This document shows, piece after piece, positions 45,476-57,370 of a stretch of DNA of 64,000 nucleotides. The DNA comes from Stenopsyche tienmushanensis (Eukaryota > Arthropoda > Insecta > Trichoptera > Stenopsychidae): contig WACJ01000372.1 in NCBI GenBank assembly GCA_008973525.1, forward strand, positions 1 to 64,000, written 5' to 3'. The notes beneath the pieces are model-generated. The model made no database searches. It was not told the DNA's origin and saw only the letters and a program-made list of their open reading frames with translations. Position 1 is the stretch's first letter. Each line of letters begins with the position of its first letter. The position numbers and the translations under genes are program-made.

Positions 45476-46757
45476 TTGGGTTGGTGCAAAAGTTAGGGCC
45501 GTTTTTTACATATACAATTAAACATTTTTTTTTAGACTTGTAGTATTTATTTAATCAATTATATAATTTTTATCTGTTCTTATAACCTTCTTCTATCTTT
45601 CTATCAACTTTTTAATACCATTAGTGTAAAATTCCGTGGATTTTGATGCGAAAAATGTAGTAAGGGATGTTTTTACCTGCTCTATTGTATCAACTTTTTT
45701 ATCATTTAAAGCATTTTGCAGTAATCGGAATAAATAAATATCGGAAGGAGCAAGATCTGGAGAGCACGGTGGATGCTTGATAATATCCCAATTCAACTCA
45801 TTTAGCTTGTGTTGGGTCATCAAAGTCTTACGTGGTCGCGCGTTGTCGTGATGAAACACTACCCCTTTTCTGTTTACCAATTCTGGTCTATTCTTTTGAA
45901 GGGCGATGTTCAATTTGGATAATTTCTGACAATATCGTTCTGCTGTAATTGTCTGATTGGGTTCCAAGAGTTCAAAATATACAATACCCTTTCAATCCCA
46001 CCAAACACAAAGCATAACTTTTTTTTGTGGATTTCGGCCTTCAAAGTTGTTAATGGGGCTTGTCCAGGTATAGCCCAATGTCTTTTTCTTGTCACGTTGT
46101 TGTACACGACCCATTTCTAATCTTCCGTTACCAAACGATGCAAAAAAGGTTCACATTTTTGTCTCGCACTCAAAGTAACGCACGTTGAAACACTATCCAA
46201 TAAATTGGCAGCCGACAATTGATGAGGTATCCAAACGTCGTACCGCGAAACCATCCCCATACCCTTCAAATGTCTTAATACGATTCTTTGGTTGACTCTC
46301 ATCATCGACGCGATCTCCCTGGTGGTTAGACGTGGATTGGTGTCAATTATGACTTTAAACTTGTCGTCATCAGACTTCAATGGCCGCCCGATATGTGGTT
46401 TATCAATTAGTGAAAAATCCCCAGATCGGAATTTTGTAAACCATTTTCGTACCTGTCGAACTTTGATGACATCTGTTCCATACACTTCGCAAATGTTTTT
46501 GGTTTTCACACTCGCGGTATTGTCTTTTCGGAATTCATAAAGTAAACAATGACGTAAATGCACTTTATCGACCGACATTTTGAAAAAATACAAGGGCTTT
46601 TCACTGTACTCTGGCCAGGCCAAAACTGAATAGAAAGTGGAGGGAAAGCATCCTTTATACAATGGAATCATTTAAAAGAAGATGCTATTCATCATTTTGA
46701 AAAAAAAAAAATTACCTAGGATCATAAAAAACGGCCTTAACTTTTGCACCAACCCAA
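45476..46757 (-). mobile_element. Full-length mariner, 1,282 bp
   Basis: Both ends begin TTGGGTTGGTGCAAAAGTTA, with one difference between the two ends in the first 32 bases. TA lies on each side (45474-45475 and 46758-46759). The length is normal for mariner (about 1.3 kb). The terminal repeat resembles those of the Hsmar1/cecropia-like mariners (TTAGGTTGGTGCAAAAGT). The transposase runs right to left with one stop and one frameshift, so it is one of the least decayed mariners in the window. Confidence 0.9.
45593..46578 (-). pseudogene. Mariner transposase, near complete but broken
   Basis: Start MSVDKVHLRHCLLYEFRKD at 46578. The helix-turn-helix region continues KVRQVRKWFTKFRSGDF, then the GRP motif HIGRPLK and the second helix-turn-helix TTREIASMMRV. 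The WVPH-like motif reads WIPHQLS. The first catalytic aspartate is in LVTED at 46117-46134, with the next glutamate codon changed to a TAG stop. A frameshift follows near 45960 (between LYILNSW and PNQTITAERY). The second aspartate is in FHHDNARP and the third in SPDLAPSD, separated by exactly 34 residues: the D,D34D signature. Total length would be about 330-345 residues. All three aspartates survive, so inactivation rests on only two lesions. Confidence 0.88.
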
Positions 46758-46879
46758 TATAATGTTCGTATAAACCACGTTATAGTAGCATGAGCTTTTT
46801 CTAATATTGACCCAGCGGGTCATTCAGGGAAAAGTTTAGAAGAGTGCTGCCATTTTGATTCAGATGCTTTTATAAACCG

Positions 46880-47110
46880 AGCAGGTTTTCTTGGAAGAAA
46901 GTGAAAAACTACTCGAGACAACCATGTTTATTTAACTGGAAAGGTCTTGTTGGAGTGCATGGAGTTCGATTTCTCCACGGCAAAGGCCTTCGCGAATCTA
47001 GAGTGTATCTTAAGACCATTTCAACAATTGTTTATTCCCATTGTCGAACATTTTACCCCTGCAAATTCAAGAATGGAAAGGTTTTATCAATTGGAAATTC
47101 GTTTTTCTAG
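46880..47110 (+). repeat. Z-family dispersed repeat, longest copy
   Basis: CTACTCGAGACAACCATGTT, GGAAAGGTCTTGTTGGAGTG, ATTTCTCCACGGCAAAGG, then TTCCCATTGTCGAAC, shared with 6226 and 30160. Open frames of 60-69 codons exist in two phases but no known motif is seen. Confidence 0.45.
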
Positions 47111-47224
47111 TTCAAAACAATATCGAAGATAACAGATGATTACATGTTTATTGTTGGAAAATTCTAAACTAACTGCAAAATTAACGTTTTAATTACATTT
47201 TTAACGCGCAGCTGATATTTTACG

Positions 47225-47272
47225 TTATTCTGTTATCACGCTAAAGCGCGTATACGGACCATAAAGAGTTAA
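47225..47272 (+). repeat. TTAA MITE right end (P-like)
   Basis: GGACCATAAAGAG before TTAA at 47269-47272, with CACGCTAAAGCGCGT as a near-palindrome just inside. The P1 end is GGACCACAAAGAG-TTAA. Confidence 0.4.
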
Positions 47273-48782
47273 AATGCTAATACAACACATATACAAATTT
47301 TACCGTAAATACACGCGTATCTAACATTCGAAGATTACATAAAGATACATCTTGTTCAATTAAAATTGTAGAACTGGTCACCGTTCAAAGCTCGTGAAAG
47401 AATTTAGCCCAAAAACTGTAGGATGTATCGAATTTTACTCGGCATTTTAATGGCATCCACCGAATAATAAAAACCGGTCCTGACCTTATCCCGTTCGTGG
47501 GAGAAGTCGGCTCCGTGAAGAAGAAATAAACCTCTTTTGATAATGCAAACAGTACCTCGAAATCAATTGCTTTGCTGGATTCTTAGACGTATTACGGACG
47601 AGCGGACGTTTGAATGAAATTCGATTGGGCATACCTGCAAAATAAACGAAAAACATAATTAAACATCATAAATATTAATAAGAACAAATATTTTAATTCA
47701 ATTTGAGTTGTTCAAAACAATACACCATTTGGCATTTAAACCATTATAATGACAATTAAAACGATACCAAAAGTTTGGTAGTTATTAAACCAACAGCAGA
47801 ATGCATTCGGAATACCAAATAATTTATTGCAAAATAATAAACATTGACATTGATATACACATTGAACATAATTACGTTAAACACAAAACAGTCTTTGGAA
47901 TGATTTTCTTAAAATTATTAAATTAAAAACCCTTTTTTTAAAAGGGCAATAAATATGGTGGAAAATAATTGAAATATCCAATAGCTTTAAGTGTTTTCTT
48001 TTTCTGGAATTAAAAATAAAGTCCTACTTAAATACTTAGAACTTCAACAACATTTAAAACTTATTACGTTGAGAATTCTCACATCTCTCGAGAAATTTTC
48101 TGATTTCTCGAAAAAGTTTAGGAATCAATTTTTATTGTATAAAATAGAATTTGTACGAATATTTTTAATACAAATACAACCGTTTCCATTTTTTAAGCAC
48201 TGGATCTGAGTAGGTTTTTGGCAAAATGTGTTGTTTGAAAGGTTTTATTAGGGTTCTAGATATGACAAAAAATATCCACAAATATCTTATTTTCATTCTA
48301 GTTTTATTTTTGTTTAAGAAACCAAAAATACGTCCTGAACTTATTCGTTCTGTCATGAAAAATAGCCTTTATAAAGACTTTAATAGCTTATTCGACAATT
48401 CAGCAAATTATACCTACATTTGAAAGATTATTTAGAATACGAATGATTGGGAAGTCAAATACGTTCCAAGTCTATAGTCTGTGAGACTAATGATTAGTGA
48501 TCTAGGGTTAAGACATTTATTGAGTGTGTTTTTGAAAGGTTGTCTGCAATATTTTGCAATCTAGTCAATATTTTCAATCAATAAGAAGAAAGAATTTCAA
48601 ATATTAATCAAAAATACTTTTAAATATTATTTGAGTTTTTAAATTTAAAAAAAATCAAATAAAAAGATCTTTCGTTTAAATTTAAAATAATTGTGATATT
48701 ATATTACCTGTATTTAATAAATATACAGTATGACTATGTTGATTGAGCAAAAAACACTAAAAAATAAATTAATTAGCAAATA
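47273..48782. other. Spacer, no gene recognised
   Basis: AT-rich, no recognised element. Confidence 0.45.
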
Positions 48783-48860
48783 TTAACTCTTTTAGTGCCG
48801 GACGCCAATATATCGTCGCTGCCAACACTTGCGAAAAGTGTCAACGTCGATATATCGCTG
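48783..48860 (+). repeat. TTAA MITE fragment with CGATATATCG
   Basis: TTAA at 48783-48786, CTCTTTTAGTGCCGGACGCC and CGATATATCG at 48848-48857. The partner end is missing. Confidence 0.4.
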
Positions 48861-48943
48861 TGTATGCGATGAAGCCTTACTAATCGCGTTGCCTGCATGA
48901 ATGGTTACGTGGCTGCAATATGAAGACGTTGAAGTTATACTAA

Positions 48944-49162
48944 TTAACCCTTAGAGTGCTAAGATACGATATATCGATGATTGTGAAACTAATGAGGACT
49001 GCAAACAATGATCATTATTGCCTCATTAATGGCTTATAAATGCTCGAATACGAATAATTTCTGTGCATCTGGGTATCAGTGTTTAACTTTGTAGTGTATC
49101 TTGCTTAGCGCGATTATATAAGAGAGATGAAAGCCAACAAATTCCAGCATTCAAAGGGTTAA
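48944..49162 (+). mobile_element. 219-bp TTAA-flanked MITE
   Basis: TTAA at 48944-48947 and 49159-49162. Imperfect inverted ends CCCTTAGAGTGCTAAGA and CCCTTTGAATGCTGGA (complement). A perfect 10-bp palindrome CGATATATCG lies at 48967-48976. Non-coding. TTAA with CCCTTT ends points to the piggyBac superfamily. Confidence 0.6.
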
Positions 49163-50639
49163 ACGAATCACTCATTTTGTAGCAGGTTGATGAAATTTTA
49201 TTTATTTTTGTCAAATTACTTCATTTCAGCAATCATTTCGATACAATATTTTAAAAATGCTTTAATGAATTTCAATTAATATTATTTATACTTTTTTAAA
49301 TGATTATTTTCTCAAAAACATTATTAAATTATCTCAAATTATCTCTGCATTCATCATTTAAAAAAATTGGTCCACACTAAAAGGGATATAGTTTGAATGT
49401 ATATAATAGTGTCGTGGTTATATTTATAGAAAGAAGGTCGTTGTTAGGATTACGCGTAAATTTGGGCCTAATTTGGAAAGGTCCAATAACTCAGACCTTC
49501 AAGATATTAGGAGCAATATATTTAAATAATTCGACCATAATCCCTCCCGATTGTACTTGAAGAGTACGGTTTTATAGTCAATTCCTATGTAAATAGCAAC
49601 TATCGTTGCGTAATGAAATGATTTATAGGCGAAATAGTTAGGGACGCCCACTTTTTTACTTGGCAATCGATGACCCCGCAGGGGTTAAGCCATCGCATAG
49701 AATCATGGCCGTTGATATCGAAGAGCCAAATTGAAATTAAATGTGAGGAATGACCCGGGCAGAAAAAGAATAACGAGAGTCGACTTTACGGCATAACCCT
49801 TCATAACAATGGAATTAGGAGAGGATATCGGTTTCATCCGACGATTCGGACTGCACGAAATAATAAGAAATGGATAATATTGCTTTCGGATTCCATCTGA
49901 AGGTGGATCGATGCGGATGATGTACGAGGGTGGAGCGAAAATACAAAGTAAGGGCCAGCGGATATGAGGGGAGCGCCCTTGGAAAACAAATTAATTTTCA
50001 TTTCAACTTCAGCTCGCTTTGTGTAAGAAACGAGGGTGTTTCAAAAATATAAAAGAAATATCACCCCAGCAAAAAGGCGTTTCAAATATCGACGAGTCGA
50101 AATGAGATGGGATTTCCATCTTGAGGTTTGTACCTATTTGGAATTCAATTTGCAGCGTTAAGTTTGTGGACGGAGTGTCGCCGAAGTTAATGTTATCATA
50201 TAATGGCCCCTGGCGAATGAATACATTTAACCTAGAGCGGTAATGGCTGTAACAAGCCGACGCTTTCGACAAGAATGTACCACATTACCGAGATATTTAG
50301 CGATTCTCGCCACTTGTTGTTAGGGGAGAGTAGCACCAGGTGGGATTCAATAACAGGCTGAAGCATCGCGCCAGACATTCTATATTGCAGTTACTTCTGT
50401 TAATTTCTTACTAAGTTCCACTCTAGAGCACATGAGTTCTAAGAGCATTTCGAAAGCGCTTTACTAAAAGTTGGCGAGATAACAAACGTCGGTGATGGGT
50501 ATAGTGAGTGCCTAAAAAAGCAAATTTAATCGATTTAACACATCTTATGCGTGACTTGTTTAATCAAAGCCTACATATGTAGCGGGAAGCTCCGTGTCTT
50601 TTCCGTGCGATCATCCAGAAAGTAAGGTTACGACATTTA
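49163..50639. other. Spacer, no gene recognised
   Basis: 49660-50300 is GC-richer and unique within the window; no gene called. Confidence 0.4.
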
Positions 50640-50970
50640 TGTAGGATCTTCTTGTATTTATATTGTGCTCCGGTGTGAGTATTCTGGGCACCCATCTCGC
50701 ACATAGCTTTTTATGATAGAGTTTTTCCCATACAATATCACCAAGGAGACTTCCGAGAAATGTCTGGAAATTCTTGCTGAAATCCAACAAGTTTCACATG
50801 GCGATCAATTCGCACTTGTTTTTCAATTTTTTGGACAAGTTCATCAGAAATCATTGATGGTCTCCCACTCTTTGCCTCGTTGTGAGTATGAGTGCGCGAC
50901 GACTTCTCCGTCGGAAGAATTTATTGTGAATGAACAAAATGGTCGACAAACACGCGGAACCAAATAGGAT
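50640..50970 (-). pseudogene. Mariner transposase N-terminal relic
   Basis: Reading leftwards from 50880: EAKSGRPSMISDELVQKIEK, QVRIDRHVK, FQQEFPDISRKS. After a frameshift near 50745 come SLLGDIVWEKLYHKKLCARW and VPRILTPEHN. This is the helix-turn-helix, GRP linker and CARWVP motif of a mariner transposase; the catalytic domain is missing. The 90 bases to the right (50880-50970) are shared with 5935-6030 and are probably its upstream region. Confidence 0.65.
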
Positions 50971-51266
50971 CGTAATAGGATACTTTCCAGGGGAACTTTT
51001 ACATTTTTTTCCAATTTATTTTTACGATAGTGTTTGCTTTTGTGTTGATGACCGTGAATTTTTAGAATTTAAGTTGTAACCGAATGTGTTGTTCCAAATG
51101 TATTCAAACAGCCAAACATGTAAATGTATTGAAATAAACAGAATTGTAATAATATTGGCGCGCCATGGACTGATATCCAAGTTTCCCGCAAATGATGTGT
51201 TAATGTACGACATCTCTCAGAGCCACTATAGCTATCAAACCATTGATATCAGCGCAGTTTTACATA

Positions 51267-51300
51267 CAAGGGGGGTTCAAATATAAGCCGGAATTTATCT
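51267..51300 (+). mobile_element. Mariner-type terminal repeat
   Basis: CAAGGGGGGTTCAAATATAA then GCCGGAATTT, preceded by TA at 51265-51266. It matches the inverted end at 60285-60314 at most positions. No coding sequence of this family follows. Confidence 0.4.
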
Positions 51301-51759
51301 GGGCAAATTTATTGGTGATATATAAAAATACAATGAATATCATATTTTTCTACATGTGAATGTATGAAATAGATTAATTTTGAAAAAGCCCTAGTCTTTC
51401 AGGAGACTTTTTGTAGTTAATAATGATTTTTTTTAATTATTATAGCAAATTTAAAAAAAATAGGAAAATCTTTATCGAATTATAAGCAATCTCAGTATTT
51501 AATTTAATTAATTAATTAATAATTTAGTATTTTGATTTGTACTCTACAAAATCTGCAGATTACACCCATGGGTACTAAAATACAAAAAAAATATATATTT
51601 ACACTCTTAAAATACTTAAATATTTTTTTTTCTTAAAAATCGTCTTATAATACAAATACAAGTTTAAATTATTACTTTAAACGACTGTAACGAAAGACAC
51701 GATAGTTCACCTGAAATTAAACTAATACACTTGTGTCTGTTTTTATGTGGATCTTTTTT
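51301..51759. other. AT-rich spacer
   Basis: Includes a short (TTAA)n or (AATT)n run at about 51498-51525. Confidence 0.45.
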
Positions 51760-52260
51760 ATCTGATTTTGAAGTTATCTCATTTTTCTATAGAGCACAAA
51801 GCTTTTTTTTATGCGAATGCGCATAAAAAAAGTTATTCATGTCATGATGTCGATGAATTGCATGAGGATACTCCCTTGAATGATATCATTGGTTTGATGT
51901 TATATGGCAGGAAAGAAACAGTAGACGATATTGAAGTGGAAGAAACTTCTGCCTTTAAAAAAAATATACAAGAAACTAGTCAATCTGTTTATTGTATATG
52001 ACTCAAATTTTGAACGAGCTTTCAAATTCAAGTTCGAGCTTAAGAATTGCATGTCTCCATATCACGAACTGCATAAAAAAATATTGATTAATCTTTGTAA
52101 AGTTTTTTTATGCGATTTTTGCTACATTTCATCACATGGATTTGAAGTTATGCGGTTTTTTAAAATAGCGGAACTTATCCTTCAGTTTTCTATATAGTTC
52201 AAGTCTTTTTTTATGCGGATATTTTTATATGCGACTCCCCGTGTATTTGTCGCATAAAAA
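51760..52260 (+). repeat. W-family repeat region
   Basis: Multiple TTTTTTATGCG or CGCATAAAAA motifs (51809-51830, 52070-52110, 52206-52255). An internally repeated block, GATTTTGAAGTTAT then TTCTATA.AG....AAG.(C)TTTTTTTATGCG, occurs at 51767 and 52139. The reverse complement matches 1140-1200. The CGGGGAGTCGCATA stretch near 52240 looks like a terminal repeat of a pogo-like element; not proven. Confidence 0.35.
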
Positions 52261-53560
52261 CAAAGCCAAGTGTATTTAATTTGTAAAAAACCGCCAATTG
52301 TTGAAATTTGCCTGAAAATAATTAGATACCAAGAACATCCCTAAAATATAAAGAGTTCTTTGACTAATTAAAAACATTGCACGCATTCCGGAAAACATCA
52401 AAGATCCACATCGAAGGCATGCGACGATAACCAATTAAAGCAGATGAAAGGAAGCTCACGTAAAGTAAATTCGCAGGAAATTCTAAGAGCAATAGTGAGA
52501 GAAAGAGCTTACGTATAAAACATCTAACGGCATCAGTCGTGGAAGAGCGTGCATTGAAAATGGGTAATAAATACGAGTTTGAACAGTCAGAAACAATTTT
52601 ATTATCAGTGATTTGTGATAGAAATCCCACGTGTATAAAATATGTAAATGGTTATTCCACAAGTTCGTATTTTAGATTTATTACGTTCTCTACAGACATT
52701 TTTGTTATTCACGAAATATACGCTAAGATTGCATATTAATAAAAAGATCTGGAAGAGGTCGTGAACCCAAAATGCACTGAATAATTTAACCGTTTTCCAT
52801 GCATGAAAATCCCGGTGGCGCAGATAGTGAATCAGAAACGAATATGGGAGTCGCATAAAATAGATAAGGGGATGCTGATGTGTGACTTTCGGTCGCATCT
52901 CATATATTGGAAAGCAAGAGCAGCAATATAAACCGATGCCTATCATCCCGGGGAAATATCCCTTCCGCTAAAAGGCACACGTGAATCGAAATTGAAAAAC
53001 CCGACCGACTTCCAGGACCGAAGTCGGCCTTTCGTGTTTTTATCGGTCGAATTGAAGGTACACAAGACGAGAAGCAGCCAGGATCCTTATTCGTTTCACG
53101 TCGAAGGCACGATTATCAGATGATACCGTCCTCTTTAAAGATTAACGTCAGCTCATGTGGCCTCAATGTTCTGGAAATTATAAATGGCGCACGTTTTATA
53201 TTGCGCCGATAAAATATATAAGCAAGAAAAAAAAAACGTAGCAGTCGGACAGATAACGCAAATGGATTTAGCCAAAAAACGACCATTATGTCGAGATCAT
53301 TAATTCGGGACAAGTCGTTATGGGTCGTATTCTTGATAATTATATCAGAAGCTAACTTTCTTTTGTGCGCTATTGCAGATATTCTGGATGTTTATGTATA
53401 CTAGATTTGTACTGGGGAGGCTTTTTTTTGCTGCCGGTCATTTTTTCAATGGAAACGTCCATAATTTATTTGCACCATGTAAGGATTCCTCTCAAGCCGA
53501 ACATTAAATCTACGAAAGCCAAGAAGCAAAGGGACTTGACGCTGGAAATATAATGCTCAT
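52261..53560. other. Spacer, no gene recognised
   Basis: Open frames of 60-113 codons without motifs; GC-richer at 52940-53110. Confidence 0.4.
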
Positions 53561-56265
53561 ACAGCAAATATTTTTCAAGAAATAACAACTGAGATATCCA
53601 AGTTAAGCGCAATAATGTATATATATATAATATTACCTGGAATTAATTAAATATTTAAAAGGCATTATTGTTTGAAATCATTGAGTAATACTTATGATGG
53701 AATAAACATTTCCACCAGAGTGAACCATTTGCATACGGCGAAATCAAAAGTTAACAATGGTGGGTTATAAAATTTCAATTGGACATTCTAAATTTCTATA
53801 TTGCAAGTACATTTAAAAGGAATAAGTTTGGATGCCGCACAAACTATTCTTTGATAAAAAGTAGGCATTAATAGAAGAAAAGACAGAATTTGAAAGAAGA
53901 ATGCGTTCAAGTTGAAAAAATCGGTGGTGATAATTCTTCAGCATCACAATGTGTGTTTTCATACTACAAAAATTATCTGTGATAGAATTCTTGTCATTAG
54001 GGATGAATTGGAAGATTTATAATGTAAGTTTATCCTTAATGCCCAAAAAATCAAATATTCTTGTATAATTTGTAAATTTAATTAATAATATTTGTAAATT
54101 GGAGATTTATATTTGAATTTTCTTTTGGAAGTGAAATTCTATATGTAAAAACAAATTTAGGTAGACTTTATTTTCTTTCAAATCAGTATCTGAACAGGGT
54201 TAACATACATCATTGTCTTGCTTAAATGCTTATAACAAAGGATATTCGAGTCCATTTCTTTTTGAATTAAATCAAAGGATTTAATTCAAGCATAGTGGTT
54301 GTATAAATGAATCGGATATTTTAACTAAAATCTATAATGGATGAAAATAGGCGACGTTCGTTTATAAAGTATTGATGCTGAAGAACCACTGAGAGAACTT
54401 GTCATCATCTTGATCGGATTGGAAATGTATAAAAAAACTTATAATAGAGTAAATAGATTAGATAGACAATATCAATTGAATGTATCCTTAGGATAGTTCA
54501 AATATTTTCAAATGTGAATAGAGGATGTCTCCCAAGTAAAGACAATATACCAGGACATTTTCAAGGGTTTGTCTTTGGACGATTTAAATCTAAATTATTT
54601 ATGTGAAATGCAGAAAATTAGCTAACTGAGTAACATAAATTATTTCAAAATAAGTTTTAGCGATGCTTGTTTTAGCTAATAGGAAGTATTTTTTTCTGGT
54701 ACGAAGTTTAAATAAATGGGGAGGAGTTCGCATGATACCATCAAAGGGCTTGTAATAATTTGGGAATCTAAAATATAATGCAATCTAAGTGTAAATTCAT
54801 TAAGACTCCATCAGATATTACATGGTAATAGGGACGCTACAAAAATGAAAGTACCTCTATTTCTTGATTAGATGTTAGAAAAGTCAAATAAGATATTTAT
54901 GGTTTAATGGCAGAAATATGACTGAGTGTTATTTGTTAAGCTCGCAAGCTTTTTTACAACGAATGTTCTTCCTGCTATGAGCTTGAAAATGAAAAGAAGA
55001 ACACTCCACAGTTGTAAAGATATGAAAACGACTGCGAATTCAATTCAAAGGAAAATTGTGTAAGGTGAAGAGTGCTCTTTGGAAAAGTGCTAGCTTGTAA
55101 AGCCATCGAGAAAATTTGACTCTGGCGAAAACTTTGCAAATTCGCTGCGAGCAATGAAGTGGGTCGATGTATACTCGATAACGTCATCGTAAGCTCCCGT
55201 CTTGGGCTTCGATGGCTTTTTCTACGCCCCAGAGATGCGAAAAAAACCCGGGAAGCCGTGTTTGCACATTGTTAGCGAAGAACGGATCAGCTCGAATACA
55301 AGATTTATGATGGAGATAAATACACGGGCGCGCGAAGAATGAAAACATCAAAAGGCAGATCGACCGATTGCTTTGAATTAGAGCGGCGTAATATGAACGC
55401 CCGCGATTATGGCCGTGGAGATTAAACCATCGAGCAACCTTTGACTCGTCCACAATTTCATTTGAGAGACGACTTTAATATGAGGAGGCTTTCCTCAAGG
55501 AATTCGATCCCGCGTCGACGAAATGGAACTTCTCGAGTGGCAAACTTCTGAGAATGCGATAAAATATTCCCGGAAAGAGGGAAATTTACACTAAAAACTT
55601 TTGTGCGGATCGTGTCTCTTCGCACCCGGATTCTTATAATTCGCAGATTCGCTGATTGATCGAGTCGAAGAAAGAAATGAGCTCATCCAACAATCGTATT
55701 CCTCCTGAGAAATAAGCAATTTTCAAATATCATACCGTATATTGATATGTGTACTGTGGATATCAAATGGCAAAATTCATTCATGTGTAAAGCAAAAACG
55801 AGCATATCAACCATTTTCCAGATGACAGGGCAAATCCAGAAGAAATAAAGCGAATCAGTGCATCGAGAAGTGTAGATATTTGTCGAATAGATAATGTGCA
55901 ACTACAGCACGATATCAATTATTTATACACGGTCGTTTTTATCAATTTTTTATATTCACCAGCCTAAAAAGCGGACGAAACACGTCCACAGAAGCGTCAA
56001 AATGATATTCAGCGTCGACAATTTTAACGAGTTAAAGCTCATACGTGAAACAGATAGCGAAACCATCTACGTGTATCCTCCAACATCCACATATTTGCAG
56101 CTTTCACTCGATGCAATTGCATTAAGGTCACCATACGAAACAATTTCATTGATAAATACTCAAAAAATATATATATTACGTCATTTCTTCGCTTAAAAAC
56201 ATTTTTATTCTTCATTTGGGGTCGTTTTATTGCAATTCCTCATTTAAAAAAATCCTACGAACTTA
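53561..56265. other. Spacer, AT-rich then GC-richer
   Basis: 53561-54960 is strongly AT-rich. 54960-55680 is more balanced, and 55680-56265 AT-rich again. No recognised element; several frames near 100 codons lack motifs. Confidence 0.4.
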
Positions 56266-56586
56266 TTGAGTCTTATGTTCATTGACTCAAATCAAGGATT
56301 TTGTAACAGTAGCATTTTAGCGGATAAGTTTTGTGCGAAATTTTGTACAAAAATGTTCTCGAAAGAATGTGAAGAAGAATGTGCGAATATTAGGTCCTCC
56401 CTAAAGAAACACACGATAAGAGGATTCATGAAAAGTAAAAAAAATAAAAACATAGATGAGCCCAAAATCATTTGGATTTCCAGTCGAAACCATATATTTT
56501 CTATAAGAAGGAGATGGAAAAATTGTAAGAGATGTGGGAGTTTGATACTAATAATGAAGATGATTATATTTAATATTGGAATCTGA
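56266..56586 (+). CDS. Unrecognised cysteine-containing open frame
   Basis: The 106-codon frame contains ADKFCAKFCTKMFSKECEEE followed by CANIRSS, a CX3CX7CX3C arrangement within an amphipathic stretch. Paired CX3C motifs occur in small helical-hairpin peptides. A possible splice acceptor (GGATTTTGTAACAG) lies just before it at 56295-56308. No signal peptide is visible in this frame, and the C-terminal half is basic and low in information. It could be a small exon or chance; no function is proposed. Confidence 0.12.
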   Translation: MSLMFIDSNQGFCNSSILADKFCAKFCTKMFSKECEEECANIRSSLKKHTIRGFMKSKKNKNIDEPKIIWISSRNHIFSIRRRWKNCKRCGSLILIMKMIIFNIGI

Positions 56587-56763
56587 AAAATAATTGAAAA
56601 AACAAAGTTGTAAGTAAAAAAATGGATATGTTTCGGGATAACCTAATTTAATAAATTGGTTTGAATAATCCCTCCATCCTCCAATTTTTTTAAAAAGTTA
56701 AATAACACATTTAAAATAATATATGAAAATAGTCCCAAAAGTACCTGACCTAATGCATAAATC

Positions 56764-57024
56764 TTGGTTACAGTTTTAAAAAAATATACTAAGTTTAAAC
56801 GAGGCCATACGAGCTGCCAAGATGAACGGCGCAGTGGTCGACTAAATGACGTAACTATCCCAGAAATGGTGAAGAAAATCCACAAACAAGACATAAGAAA
56901 GCTGTGCGCGAGATGGGTGCCGAGTTTGCTTAAAATGGAACAAAAACAATGTCGTTATGATATTTCAATCGGATGCAAAAAACACATTTGTGACAAAGGA
57001 ATATGGGGATCTTTCACTGCCTGA
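56764..57024 (+). pseudogene. Mariner transposase relic with internal deletion
   Basis: Reads KKYTKFKRGHTSCQDERRSG, RLNDVTIPEMVKKIHK, then directly RKLCARWVPSLLKMEQKQCR and YDISIGC. The GRPR-type linker reads SGRL, and the second helix-turn-helix has been deleted between KIHK and RKLCARW. The catalytic domain is absent. The C-terminal end abuts a reverse-oriented LINE fragment. Confidence 0.72.
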
Positions 57025-57370
57025 GCTGTTTATTGGTCCCGCTATTCGGGATCATCCTAGCCCGCTCAACAAAAGCGCAGGGGAGAAATTAGGCAGATAT
57101 TGTAACTTAAAACAAAACAAAAACTAGTATAAGATAGTTGATACATAGATTAGTAAAATAAATAAATATATAGCAATTTTGGGAGGGGGGGAGAAGTCTA
57201 GATTCATTTGCGACCTTATTTGGCGCGAGCGACCTATGCAAGTTAGAATTGAGGGAGCTTCCGTGATCGCATAGATCACAGAAAATATCGCAAAAAGCCC
57301 TAAAAGAGGATAGAGTGGCCATTAAGTCTATGTGTCCAACCGGTCCGCTTTTCAGACCGCAGGAATTGGG
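57023..57370 (-). mobile_element. Non-LTR retrotransposon 3' fragment
   Basis: On the minus strand, SGPVGHIDLMATLSSFRAF is the same ORF2 C-terminus as at 59088 and 2830. The 3' UTR runs to CCCGAATAGCGGGACCAATA and AACAGCTCAG at 57023, matching GGTCAATAAACAGCTCGG at 59567-59584. It ends at the mariner relic, which suggests one inserted into or beside the other. Confidence 0.6.
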
